A stretch of 64,000 bases of DNA from Panorpa germanica (GCA_963678705.1 CAVMBN010000142.1:118949-182948); one strand, 5' to 3'; positions 9,648 through 17,946 are shown, counted from the first letter of the stretch. The notes: a model not told the origin generated them from the letters alone. A program made the numbers and translations.

Positions 9648-10913
9648 TTATATAATAATATTAGCTTCTTTTAATTCTTCAACTATTGAAATAATTTCAT
9701 TGTCATGTCATGTATTGCCCGCCATTTTTGAACTAATAAGTAGTCGTAATCTTTCAACTAATTCATTTGGGTCATCCCAGTAAATGAAATCCTTTTGATT
9801 ATTGTTTAAAGTCATAAAGTTTGGTATTAAATTGCCACCTCCTAAACGTTTATTATTTTGTAAACCAACTGAGGACGTATGCTGCAAAAGTCTTGATCGA
9901 ACGTTTTGTAATCTTTCTGAAGAATATGGTGTTGAAGACGCTGGGGCACTTAATTTTGTTTGAGGAGGAAATAATAGCGATATAATTTTTTTATATTTTA
10001 TACCTTTGTTAGATTTAATTTTACCACTAGGTAAATATAATGTTCTATGTGCATTTGTATCAGTTAAAATTGTTTTATAATCCTCTAAATCTTCCTCACT
10101 ATAAATATTTGTGCTTGGATCTATTTTAAAAAGCAATTCATATAATCCGTGGGATGACTTATATTTTTTATTTCCTATTATAATACCCTCTTTATCAAAC
10201 GTAACCAGTGTTTTTCCTAATATTAAATTACCATCTTCTAAATTTATACCAAATGTATGATCAAATATACTTGGATCACCTTCTCGTCTATTAAAATCAA
10301 TTAAATATTGAAAGGCGTATTTATCAACTTGTTTTTTAAGATTTTCTTTAACTTTAGACAGTTTAATAGATGTCTTAAATAAGTTTGGATCTTGTACTCT
10401 ACTATATTCTAAGGGTTCATTTGTTTCAAAAACCTCATCATCTAACTGACTAAGTTCCATTGTTGGTTCTTGCGTTAAACTTGGTTTTTTACCTGCTAAT
10501 GATACATTTTCTGGTGTCGATGTAGTGTCTAGTGGTTCTTTTAACATGTTATCTAACTTAGATTTAATTGTTTCAACCTTGAAATCATACGGTTTTGTAT
10601 CAATATCTTGTTTGATTGGTTGCGCTAATTTAATATTGGAAGTACTTTTATTAGCTAGTATATTTAGTGGTGTAGTTATTTGTTCAAGCTGTTTATCAAA
10701 GTACCTTTGTGCCTCAGATTCTCCTAGTTTTAATGCGAGATACTTTTGTCTTATAGAATCGCTTGATTTAATAATATCGCGTGTTAATTTTTTATCTTCA
10801 TCATTAGTCATATTGCTTATTATTTTACGTTTACTATTCCTTTTTTTAAATCTGGTAGGAGAAGTCTTTTTTTTAACCACAGTATTTTTTGCACGCTTCT
10901 TTGATTTAAACAT
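9648..10913 (-). pseudogene. Conserved Polinton capsid-linked protein of unknown function (DUF8207-like), with premature TGA near the C-terminus
   Basis: The frame opens at ATG 10913 with a very basic N-terminus (K/R-rich, residues 1-32). An alpha-helical segment K-L-T-R-D-I-I-K-S-S-D-S-I-R follows, then a long low-complexity linker. A conserved C-terminal domain lies at about residues 215-330. It includes F-G-I-N-L, G-N-K-K-Y-K-S-S-H-G-L-Y-E-L-L, E-D-L-E-D-Y-K-T-I-L and T-N-A. Such a domain occurs in many insect and cnidarian Polinton-like elements, recalled as DUF8207. A TGA at 9708-9710 ends the 401-codon frame, but 19 further codons follow in the same frame (H-D-N-E-I-I-S-I-V-E-E-L...), ending at TAA 9648-9650. 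That tail looks like the family's normal C-terminus, so the TGA is probably a nonsense mutation. The gene lies between the ATPase and integrase in the leftward block. The basic N-terminus suits a DNA-binding core or minor capsid role (inference). Confidence 0.75.
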
Positions 10914-10939
10914 GGTTACATGTAAACTTTATGCAACTT

Positions 10940-11110
10940 GAACGTAATGGGAACGTAATTTGAACGTAAATTAAACGTAATGGGAACGTAATCACTGTAA
11001 TTTGAACGTAAATTCAACGTAATGGGAACGTAATCAATGTAATTTGAACGTAAATTCAACGTAATGGGAACGTAATTAATGTAATTTGAACATAATTTGA
11101 ACGTAATCAA
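10940..11110. repeat. 42-bp minisatellite between ATPase and the DUF8207-like gene
   Basis: About four imperfect 42-bp units are built from GAACGTAATnnnn-type subrepeats (AACGTAATGGGAACGTAATC...TTGAACGTAAATTC). Because 42 is a multiple of three, the minus strand is open with a 14-residue periodicity (V-P-I-T-F-N-L-R-S-N-Y). I regard that reading as an artefact. The repeat fills the spacer upstream of the start at 10913. Confidence 0.9.
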
Positions 11111-11180
11111 TGTTTATTAAGATAATAAATGCATGCTATTATGAAGATGGTTACCTCAACACTGATTATTATTGTAAAGG

Positions 11181-11882
11181 TTACTTGGTTATATCTAAAA
11201 ACATATCAAATCCTTTTCTGTATCGCCCTTTATTTAATTCACTATTTTTATCTATTACCATAAAGCAATATTTATTTGAATCCCAACATAAATTACAAAC
11301 TTGTTTAAACTCTAGAAAACTTGGAAAGTCAAAGTTAACATGATCATCATATATATGCTTTAAATTAAAGTCATCTTGCTTGAATAATATAATAAAATTA
11401 GTATTATCCCGTATTAATTGCTTTGGAATTTTGCTGTAAGTCTGACATAAATAGAAAGAGTCTATCAAATTATGACGGCCCATGCTAAAAAAATTTCGAA
11501 TATTATTTTGTTTATCGCAAGCAACATCATCAAATATGAATATAGAATTTGGGCTAGCATCTTCAGGTCTAATAATCTCTTCATTGTCAGTGTATGTATA
11601 GTATCCCATACCATTAATATTCTTCATAATTTGTTGTAATATTTTATATTTTGGTTGATATAAAGATTTTGAATAAATGTATATATTTTTAAATCGCAAC
11701 CCATTTGGATGTTCAATTAGATTAAACATAACATTAGTTTTTCCACAGTTTGAAGGTCCACAAATAATGCATCTAATGTCGTTTGGTAAAAGTGATCCAT
11801 GTTTTGAATTATTAGTGTAATTATTACTTTGATTATCTACATTCTTTACAGAAAGAGTTTGTTTTTGCTTTACAAACTTCAT
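11181..11882 (-). CDS. A32-like genome-packaging ATPase (FtsK-HerA superfamily)
   Basis: Motor thought to pump element DNA into capsids. Intact 233-codon frame from ATG 11882. Walker A is G-P-S-N-C-G-K-T-N (residues 42-50). Walker B is S-I-F-I-F-D-D-V-A (residues ~113-121), followed by conserved G-R-H-N-L-I-D-S-F-Y-L-C-Q-T-Y and L-I-R-D-N-T-N. The C-terminus keeps G-R-Y-R-K-G-F-D. Length is normal for Polinton ATPases (about 200-250 aa), and I see no stop, frameshift or missing motif. It is divergent from the PLA2-domain gene across a ~113-bp spacer. Confidence 0.95.
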   Translation of the reverse strand: MKFVKQKQTLSVKNVDNQSNNYTNNSKHGSLLPNDIRCIICGPSNCGKTNVMFNLIEHPNGLRFKNIYIYSKSLYQPKYKILQQIMKNINGMGYYTYTDNEEIIRPEDASPNSIFIFDDVACDKQNNIRNFFSMGRHNLIDSFYLCQTYSKIPKQLIRDNTNFIILFKQDDFNLKHIYDDHVNFDFPSFLEFKQVCNLCWDSNKYCFMVIDKNSELNKGRYRKGFDMFLDITK

Positions 11883-11995
11883 TGTTTAACCAGGCATGTG
11901 TTATAAACTAATAGAATACATTTTAAATGTTTAATCTTTATATATGAAAATATTATAAAGTATAAAATTGGATGATAGCACATACTTTGGTCAGT
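11883..11995. promoter_or_regulatory. Divergent promoter region between ATPase and PLA2-domain gene
   Basis: This AT-rich 113-bp spacer separates the start of the leftward ATPase gene from the first ATG of the rightward virion-gene cluster. It contains TATA-like stretches (CTTTATATATGAAAAT near 11935-11950 and ATTATAAAGTATAAAAT near 11951-11968). A shared bidirectional promoter is the simplest reading, but no transcription start can be placed. Confidence 0.4.
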
Positions 11996-12793
11996 ATGAT
12001 AAAAGTAAAGAAAGGTGATGGTCTTATTGATTAACTAATCAATAAATTACCTTTTGAGTTGCACTTGCCTGGATACAACTATTGCGGTCCTGGAACACGT
12101 TTAATAGAACGTTTAAACCGAGGAGATCAAGGAGTTAATGCATTGGACTCAGCTTGCAAAGAACATGACATTGCATATCACCGCTATAAAGATTTAAGTA
12201 AAAGACACGTAGCTGATAAAATACTGATTGAGAAAGCTTGAAAGCAATATTTTTCTAAAGATTCAAAGTTAAGTGAACGTTTAGCATCATTACTTGTTGC
12301 TAATATCATGAATATAAAAACCAAACTTGGAATGGGGTTGAAACGAAATAAAAAAATTAAAGAGAAGAAAATAAAGGGTAGCGGAAAGGTCAAGCATAGT
12401 ATGGCGGCATTAAAGAAAGCTATTCTTAATGCTCGTGGTGCGCTAAAAAATACTTTAATTAACCCTGATAATCCTAAGAGTGTGTCAAAAGCTATTAAAA
12501 TTGCATCACAAGCCGCAAAACAATCAATTAATAAAAAGTCAAAATTTAAAGCTAATAAACTAAGAATAATTCCTATACCAAAAGTAGGTGGTTTTCTACT
12601 ATTTCTAATTCCATTATTTGCGGGATTATCAGCACTATGTGGATTGGCAGGTGGTGTTGCAGGTGTTTCAAAAGCAATAAATGAGGCAAAGGATGCAAAA
12701 AAAATGTTAGCAGAAACTCAAAAACATAACCAAACTATGGAGGAAATTGCTATTGGAAAATCTGGCAAAGAAATCTTTATAAAAAAGGGTTAG
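11996..12793 (+). pseudogene. Phospholipase A2-domain minor capsid protein (parvovirus VP1-like), two in-frame stops
   Basis: One frame from ATG 11996 to TAG 12791-12793 is interrupted by TAA at 12032-12034 and TGA at 12239-12241, with family-like sequence on both sides of each. The PLA2 motifs are visible: calcium loop Y-N-Y-C-G-P-G-T (~12074-12097) and catalytic helix C-K-E-H-D-I-A-Y (~12155-12180), the His-Asp pair intact. C-terminal to it are a basic region (K-R-N-K-K-I-K-E-K-K) and a hydrophobic Gly/Ala-rich segment (F-L-L-F-L-I-P-L-F-A-G-L, ~12591-12630). A charged tail follows. In parvoviruses this domain helps particles leave endosomes; in Polinton-like elements it is inferred to be a minor capsid component. 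The TGA stands where Trp (TGG) would be one change away. As it stands, only fragments could be translated. Confidence 0.85.
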
Positions 12794-12827
12794 GATTATA
12801 TATTAATCCGTATCCAAAAAACTTTCG

Positions 12828-13202
12828 TTGAAGCTACCTAAACGAGCCCTTACTGATGTTGATTTAAGAAAATATGCCAAGAAATTTAATATCCCTCACT
12901 TTAGAGGGGTATTTATGAGAAATGATTTGCCTAAAAAAATGTATATAAATGAAAGTGGTATAATAAATTTAGATGATAAAACATCAGCGGGAACACATTG
13001 GGTAGCTTACATAAAAAGAAATAAAAATATTTTATATTTTGATAGTTTTGGTAACCTTCAACCTCCAATAGAAGCAATTGAATACTTTAAAAATAATACT
13101 ATTCAATATAACTATGATAGATTTCAAAAATTTAATACTGTAAATTGTGGACATTTATGCTTACACTTTTTGTATTCAAATTCTTATATTTATAATAAAT
13201 AA
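12828..13202 (+). CDS. Adenain-like cysteine protease (clan CE), start unclear
   Basis: Maturation protease related to adenovirus protease and Ulp1; expected to cleave capsid precursors. The open region of 124 codons shows catalytic His57 in G-T-H-W-V-A-Y and Asp72 in Y-F-D-S-F-G-N-L. Gln100 precedes Cys107 by seven residues, as in adenain (F-N-T-V-N-C-G-H-L-C-L). The family-conserved N-terminal part begins at once (L-P-K-R-A-L-T-D-V-D-L) with no upstream ATG in frame. The first in-frame ATG, at about residue 30, would cut into it. The gene therefore either uses a non-ATG start or was originally continuous with the PLA2 frame ending 35 bp earlier. The catalytic set is complete. It lies upstream of the penton-like gene. 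Confidence 0.88.
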   Translation: MKLPKRALTDVDLRKYAKKFNIPHFRGVFMRNDLPKKMYINESGIINLDDKTSAGTHWVAYIKRNKNILYFDSFGNLQPPIEAIEYFKNNTIQYNYDRFQKFNTVNCGHLCLHFLYSNSYIYNK

Positions 13203-13289
13203 TATATTGCTATAAATACCAGAGTTTTATTTTTAATTTGTTATTACTATAACTAAGCTTATCGTGAAAGGATTTTTAAATAAAAAATA

Positions 13290-14027
13290 ATGTCTATGAC
13301 ATTTACAATTATTGGAAATAAATCCGTATTAAGCGCCGATATTTTTCCTCCTATAGATTTGTACGATGAACAGTTTGAATTGGGAATAGTCGACTTTCAG
13401 ACATTTAATTCAATACCAAACATTGACGACACTAACAATAAATTTTATTATGGAGAAGGTAAAGTTATTTCAATACCAGTGGGTTCATATGAATTGGAAG
13501 ATATTCAGGAATATTTAAGGTTAGGCATTGGTGATTCTAGAGTAATAAAACACAACAGCGAATTTAAGGACAAAGCTGATAAGCAAATAAAAGAATTATT
13601 TTTAAATTTAACTGCAAATACAAATACCCTTCAAAGTGAGATAATATGTACTGAAAAAATAGATTTTTCGAAAGAAAATTGTATTGGTTCATTACTAGGA
13701 TTTAATAAGCAAGTATTAGAACCTAATAAATTACATGTATCTAACTTACCGGTAAACATTATTAAAGTAAATAACATACGTATTGAATGTAATATTACAT
13801 CCGGTTCCTATCTAAACGGACGTTTAGTACACACAATTCATGAGTTTTCACCTGCTGTTCCACCAGGATATAAGATAATAGAAATTCCAAAGCAAATCAT
13901 TTATCTTCCAATCGTTGTACAGAAAATAGATAATATTTCTATAAAAATTGTTAATGAAGAAGGTGAACTTATCAATTTTAGAAAAGAAAAAATTTCCTGC
14001 AGATTGCACATACGAAAGATTCAATAA
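13290..14027 (+). CDS. Penton-like minor capsid protein, 245 aa
   Basis: Intact frame from ATG 13290. Its fold is not readable directly, but the sequence is beta-rich with conserved blocks typical of the gene that precedes the major capsid gene in Polinton-like elements. These are L-G-I-V-D-F-Q-T-F-N-S-I-P-N, I-P-V-G-S-Y-E-L-E-D-I, G-S-L-L-G-F, S-G-S-Y-L-N-G-R-L-V-H-T-I-H-E-F, and V-P-P-G-Y-K-I-I-E-I-P. I infer a vertex (penton) single-jelly-roll role from position and length. It ends in TAATG, overlapping the next 48-codon frame by one base, which suggests coupled expression or a common transcript. Confidence 0.8.
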   Translation: MSMTFTIIGNKSVLSADIFPPIDLYDEQFELGIVDFQTFNSIPNIDDTNNKFYYGEGKVISIPVGSYELEDIQEYLRLGIGDSRVIKHNSEFKDKADKQIKELFLNLTANTNTLQSEIICTEKIDFSKENCIGSLLGFNKQVLEPNKLHVSNLPVNIIKVNNIRIECNITSGSYLNGRLVHTIHEFSPAVPPGYKIIEIPKQIIYLPIVVQKIDNISIKIVNEEGELINFRKEKISCRLHIRKIQ

Positions 14028-14173
14028 TGGGTATATGTCATAATTTAAAAACAATATATAATTCGTCGTTTAATCAAACTCAGCGTAGTCCAACCAAGCC
14101 TTTTAAGAGGTTAACATTAAAAAATAAACAGTTTCTTAAGTCGTTAGGATTTAAAATAAATACTTTACAATGA
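14027..14173 (+). CDS. Small basic protein, 48 aa, overlapping both neighbours
   Basis: A 48-codon frame starts at ATG 14027-14029, sharing one base with the penton-like stop (TAATG). It ends at TGA 14171-14173, overlapping the major capsid ATG by the ATGA arrangement. The product is basic (many Lys/Arg), with N-S-S-F-N-Q-T-Q-R-S-P-T-K-P-F-K-R in the middle and L-K-S-L-G-F-K near the C-terminus. I do not recognise a named family. The exact nesting between two intact capsid genes, with both junctions tight, argues that it is real. A capsid-cement or DNA-condensing role is only a guess. Confidence 0.6.
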   Translation: MGICHNLKTIYNSSFNQTQRSPTKPFKRLTLKNKQFLKSLGFKINTLQ

Positions 14174-15375
14174 CCGCTCATATGCTTAATATTGAAGATA
14201 AAATTCTCTTTGACGAATCATTAAGCCAATATGAAATACATTCATACAGTCCATATAACACAAACAGCTATGAATATAATGACGAAATTCGTATACCAAT
14301 AAATCAACATAATCTATATACATTACCCTCGGAATCTTACTTATACATTGAAGGTAAAACAAAAGACACTTCAAAATCTACACCTGTTTTCATATTAAAT
14401 GGTATTTTATACCTATTTGAAAGTATAAAATATAACATAAATTTAGTTGAAATTGATTCAAATAAAAATCCTGGTATAACCACTACTATGAAAGGATATG
14501 TTTCATATAATAACAATGAGTTGCAACTTGAAAACTTGGGGTGGCGTAATACAAGTAACAATTTATTAGATAATAAGGGAAATTTTAGTGTTTGTATTCC
14601 TCTTAAAACAAAATTTGGGTTCTGTGAAGACTTTAAAAAAATTATTTTACCAGTAAAGCATGAATTAATATTAATTCGATTAAAAAACGATAATAACGCA
14701 CTTTGGATAGCAGCAGCTAAAGATGTATTACCAAAAGTAGTCATTGACAAAATACAATGGCGATTGCCTCATATTAATGTATCAGACAAAGAAAAATTGA
14801 AATTATTGCAAACAATAGAACTCGATAAATCATTGTATATTGGCTTTCGAAGTTGGGACTTGTACGAATATCCAGCGTTGCCACGCACGACAAATCAATC
14901 TTGGTCTATTAAAACATCTACAGCACTTGAAAAGCCACGTTATGTTATATTAGGGTTACAAAGAGAAGGTAAAGACGATATTACAAAGGATATGAGTAAA
15001 TTTTACACTTGTACCTTAAGAAACGTAAAACTATACTTAAATTCTGATGTGTACCCCTATGATAATCTTAATCTTGATTATGACAATAATAAGTATGCAA
15101 TAGCATATGAAGTGTATGCTAATTTCCAAAAATCATACTATGATAAAGAGCCGAATCCCATTTTAAATTTAAAGAATTTTAAAGAAAAAGCGCCCTTAAT
15201 AGTAATAGATTGTTCAAAACAGAAAGAATTTCTAAAACCTGCTCTAGTTGATATAAGGCTTGAATTAGAAACATCTGAAAATATTGTAGACTACGTTCAT
15301 GCTTATTGTTTAATATTACATGACCGGATTGTTGAGTATAAACCATTATCTGGAATTGTTAATAAAATTACATAA
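14170..15375 (+). CDS. Major capsid protein candidate (double jelly-roll type), 401 aa
   Basis: Intact frame of 401 codons from ATG 14170. Recognisable blocks include L-N-I-E-D-K-I-L-F-D, R-I-P-I-N-Q-H-N-L-Y-T-L-P-S-E-S-Y-L-Y, G-I-T-T-T-M-K-G-Y-V-S-Y-N, I-A-F/I-G-F-R-S-W-D-L-Y-E-Y-P-type, L-Y-L-N-S-D-V-Y-P-Y-D-N-L-N and S-A/V-D-I-R-L-E-L-E-T-S-E-N. These match the large capsid-like protein of insect and cnidarian Polinton-type elements. Size is close to minimal double-jelly-roll capsid proteins. The fold assignment is inference from family, position after the penton-like gene and beta-rich sequence. There is no stop or frameshift, in contrast to the polymerase. A structure prediction would settle it. 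Confidence 0.8.
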   Translation: MTAHMLNIEDKILFDESLSQYEIHSYSPYNTNSYEYNDEIRIPINQHNLYTLPSESYLYIEGKTKDTSKSTPVFILNGILYLFESIKYNINLVEIDSNKNPGITTTMKGYVSYNNNELQLENLGWRNTSNNLLDNKGNFSVCIPLKTKFGFCEDFKKIILPVKHELILIRLKNDNNALWIAAAKDVLPKVVIDKIQWRLPHINVSDKEKLKLLQTIELDKSLYIGFRSWDLYEYPALPRTTNQSWSIKTSTALEKPRYVILGLQREGKDDITKDMSKFYTCTLRNVKLYLNSDVYPYDNLNLDYDNNKYAIAYEVYANFQKSYYDKEPNPILNLKNFKEKAPLIVIDCSKQKEFLKPALVDIRLELETSENIVDYVHAYCLILHDRIVEYKPLSGIVNKIT

Positions 15376-15438
15376 TTATTATAAATAATGATTAGTATCT
15401 TTAAAGTCATTAAAGAGTAACCATCTCATAACCAAATA

Positions 15439-15813
15439 ATGGATTATAAATTTTTAAATGATCATGAACAAGTTTCGAAAACGATTTCAAAAGTTGGAGC
15501 TGTTCTAAAAAAATACAAAGAAAGTGAGTGTTTACTAGAAAATCTTACGGACGATGAGTTGCATTTACTACCAATAGAGTTCTTTTTGCATTATATAATG
15601 TTTTCCACCGATATTGAACAAAACTGGAACCGGCTTCCAATACATTTAAAAGAAGATCACAATATGCAGGGGCGTCAGTTATGCTACAAACATTATAACA
15701 AAGGAAGAATACAAAGAGATGGACCTCCATGTCAAATAAGAAACTGTTGTGATTGTAATTTTAATTTATATTATGATTCTAATGGAAATAGTTATACCTT
15801 AATAAATAAATAA
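15439..15813 (+). CDS. Cys-rich hypothetical protein, 124 aa
   Basis: Open from ATG 15439, 64 bp after the capsid gene. The N-terminal two thirds are mixed charged and hydrophobic (L-P-I-E-F-F-L-H-Y-I-M-F at residues 44-55). The C-terminal third holds C82, H85, C98, C103, C104 and C106, a spacing that could bind one zinc ion. I do not recognise the family. It is the last rightward gene of the virion cluster. The stop overlaps an AATAAATAAA stretch that could be its poly(A) signal. Confidence 0.6.
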   Translation: MDYKFLNDHEQVSKTISKVGAVLKKYKESECLLENLTDDELHLLPIEFFLHYIMFSTDIEQNWNRLPIHLKEDHNMQGRQLCYKHYNKGRIQRDGPPCQIRNCCDCNFNLYYDSNGNSYTLINK

Positions 15814-15860
15814 AAAAAAAAATATACATTTTAAATTTTTATATATTATAAATGATGGAA

Positions 15861-16118
15861 TTACAATATTTTTGATATTTCATCCAATATATAAGACATA
15901 TTTGATAATATTATCATTCCTAATAATATATCATCATAATTTATTTCTTGACATTCATGAAATAAAAATTCAGTTAAAACCTCTTTGGAAACACCAATAT
16001 TTTTATTTCTTAAATATATTACGATATTATTTAAAAATAGATTATATGTATTTAATAAGTTAATCTGCATGCAAGAAAAATGAGTAATACTAAAGTTAAT
16101 ATAATAATTTAAAGACAT
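15861..16118 (-). CDS. Hypothetical leftward ORF, 85 aa (possibly the 3' part of the next gene)
   Basis: An 85-codon frame from ATG 16118, rich in Ile, Leu, Asn and Tyr, without a recognised domain. It is in the same frame as the ORF starting at 16409. Only three sense codons separate that ORF's TAA (16128-16130) from this ATG. It may therefore be the downstream half of one gene of ~180 codons split by a nonsense change, or a second small gene. The sequence is too lineage-specific to decide. Confidence 0.4.
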   Translation of the reverse strand: MSLNYYINFSITHFSCMQINLLNTYNLFLNNIVIYLRNKNIGVSKEVLTEFLFHECQEINYDDILLGMIILSNMSYILDEISKIL

Positions 16119-16127
16119 GATATGTAT

Positions 16128-16409
16128 TTAATCATAAATATTTAAAAACACGGATATATAAGTTTTACAATTTGATGTAATTGAAATACTATTTGGATTA
16201 AATATATTTATTTTATAATTTGATCCTATTAGAACATTGGATGATATAAACAATTGTCCATTAAACATATTAATCAATTGCTGTATGTGCTCTATAAGTT
16301 CAAAATAATCACCTAAACTAAATTTTAGCCCAAAATTGTATTTATTGTAAATATAAATTTCTGGTTCAAACTGATTAGTACAATTTAATCCTATTTTGAT
16401 TGAATACAT
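16128..16409 (-). CDS. Hypothetical leftward ORF, 93 aa
   Basis: A 93-codon frame from ATG 16409, beginning M-Y-S-I-K-I-G-L-N-C. A beta-strand-like alternating region is followed by a helical stretch (L-G-D-Y-F-E-L-I-E-H-I-Q-Q-L). No known domain is recognised. It lies in the leftward block of unknown genes of the right half and shares frame with the ORF that follows (15861-16118). Unknown function. Confidence 0.45.
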   Translation of the reverse strand: MYSIKIGLNCTNQFEPEIYIYNKYNFGLKFSLGDYFELIEHIQQLINMFNGQLFISSNVLIGSNYKINIFNPNSISITSNCKTYISVFLNIYD

Positions 16410-16421
16410 ATCTTCCTTTAA

Positions 16422-17398
16422 TTATATAGGTACTTCATTAAATAAAAATGGAACTGCTGTTAATTTAGTAGAAGTCAAATTTGTGTTAATAGGTTCAAAA
16501 TTTTTAAAATCCTCCTCATTGTTTAAAGAAGTTAACATTTCTGATATATTCTGTATCTCAATATCTGCATTTAATGATTAAGTTAATAATTTTTTGATAA
16601 GTTATATATATATTCTTGAGCGTTATTGTATAATTTAATTTTAAAAAAGTCTATGCACAAAATTTTTATTTCTTGTTCTAACAGTTCCAGGTTTATTTTT
16701 GATGATATATGGCTAAAATTATTATTTAAATCAATATGGTTATTTATATTATTTTTAATAAAACACTCATAAAAATTAATATTGTGATTTTTATAATTTA
16801 TACTTTAAGTATCCTTTAACACATTAAACAAATTATTTTGAACTTGATATAAAGATTTATCAACTAATTTAGAACACAAATTATAATTTTTTAATGTCAC
16901 TGTTATACAATGAGATATATTAAGCAAGTTGTCCCAAGATTCTTTCTGTAAATAAACAGAAGATGATTTAAGTTTTTGTTTATTCAAATCTTGCTGTTGA
17001 CATTGTATATTTTCTTCAAGAACCATAGTTGGCTTTTCATAGAAAGTTTGAAAATGTATTGTGTAATTTGATAAGGTTATGTGAGGCTGATCTAAATATT
17101 CACTTCCTTCAAAATAATTGGAAATGTTGTTTTTATTATTTAACAGGGTATTCCAATCCTGCTCTGATATAATAACGCCATTTCCATTAACCTTTTCTAT
17201 TTTCAAAATGGCTTCACATAAATTATTTACTTTAATTCCAACTAATGCTTGTTTTGATTTACTGTTATTTAAATAATATAATGATTTTAATAAATATATA
17301 GAATCATCATATATTATTTTAGAATCGGATTCATCACTATCAAAACTTAACTTTTTATTTTTATTAAACATTGGATATGGTTTGTAACGATAAGCCAT
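16422..17398 (-). pseudogene. Unknown leftward gene, broken: 197-aa head plus two downstream coding-like segments
   Basis: The head is open from ATG 17398 (M-A-Y-R-Y-K-P-Y-P) to TAA 16805-16807, with an acidic/Ser patch (S-D-E-S-D-S). It also has a conserved-looking V-I-I-S-E-Q-D-W-N-T-L-L...I-S-N-Y-F. After that TAA the same frame stays open for 73 more codons to TAA 16583-16585 (segment including L-E-L-L-E-Q-E-I-K-I-L-C). A third segment in another frame, 16422-16577, ends F-L-F-N-E-V-P-I and also looks coding. I read this as one decayed gene with a stop and a frameshift, though separate small genes are possible. A pyrimidine-rich acceptor-like site (TTTTATATTTTCTTCAG) ends at 17444, just upstream of the ATG. 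Function unknown. Confidence 0.5.
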
Positions 17399-17523
17399 TA
17401 TTATAAAATGTTTAGTTAAACTTGTTAAAATATTTATTTGTAACTGAAGAAAATATAAAATATCTACAGCTTATATACTCAAATCCCCTCCCTATACTAT
17501 ATTTATTAAAATTAAAACTTATT

Positions 17524-17940
17524 TCAAAACCCAACCTTAAATGCATTACTTTTGTTATATAAATCATCAAAATAGCCCGTTCTTAATGCTCTTAGAATAT
17601 TTTTAAAATTGTCATGTTTCAAATCTGATTTTATATTATATTTAAATTCAAATTCTTTCCTTAATTTTAATTCTAATTTTGCTACCTCACTTATTTTATA
17701 ACCTAATTTTTCAAATTCATAAAATTTCCTTATAAGGTGGTAGTTGTTACAATCAATCGCACGCTCTTTCATATGAAGATTGCATAACTATAAATAAATA
17801 TTATGTAAATAAATAATGATTTGAAATACTAAAGCAAAAGAAGTAGAACTTACTTGTACTCCAGGATGAACTATGTTTGGACACGTATAATCCAATGTAT
17901 CATCGGAATACAGATATGCACAGCAATATTCTGTTGACAT
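17524..17940 (-). CDS. Spliced unknown Polinton gene, two coding exons (116 codons)
   Basis: Exon with ATG: 17854-17946 (start codon 17938-17940, beginning M-S-T-E-Y-C-C-A-Y-L). Intron: 17788-17853, 66 nt, with donor CAA|GTAAGT and acceptor TTTATTTATAG. Final exon: 17524-17787. The 29 codons of the first coding exon join the second exon in phase, adding five codons ahead of the ATG at 17772, to give 116 codons. The C-terminal part is charged and helical (K-L-E-L-K-L-R-K-E-F-E-F). Cysteines cluster in the N-terminal exon. I do not recognise a function. Two further consensus introns lie upstream in the leader. It is the first gene read inward from the right TIR, an early-gene position. Confidence 0.6.
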
Positions 17941-17946
17941 TTAAAA

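Noticed and set aside
10916..11110. 64-codon minus-strand ORF with 14-residue repeats
   Set aside because: It is the translation of the 42-bp minisatellite; periodicity and lack of any domain make it an artefact.
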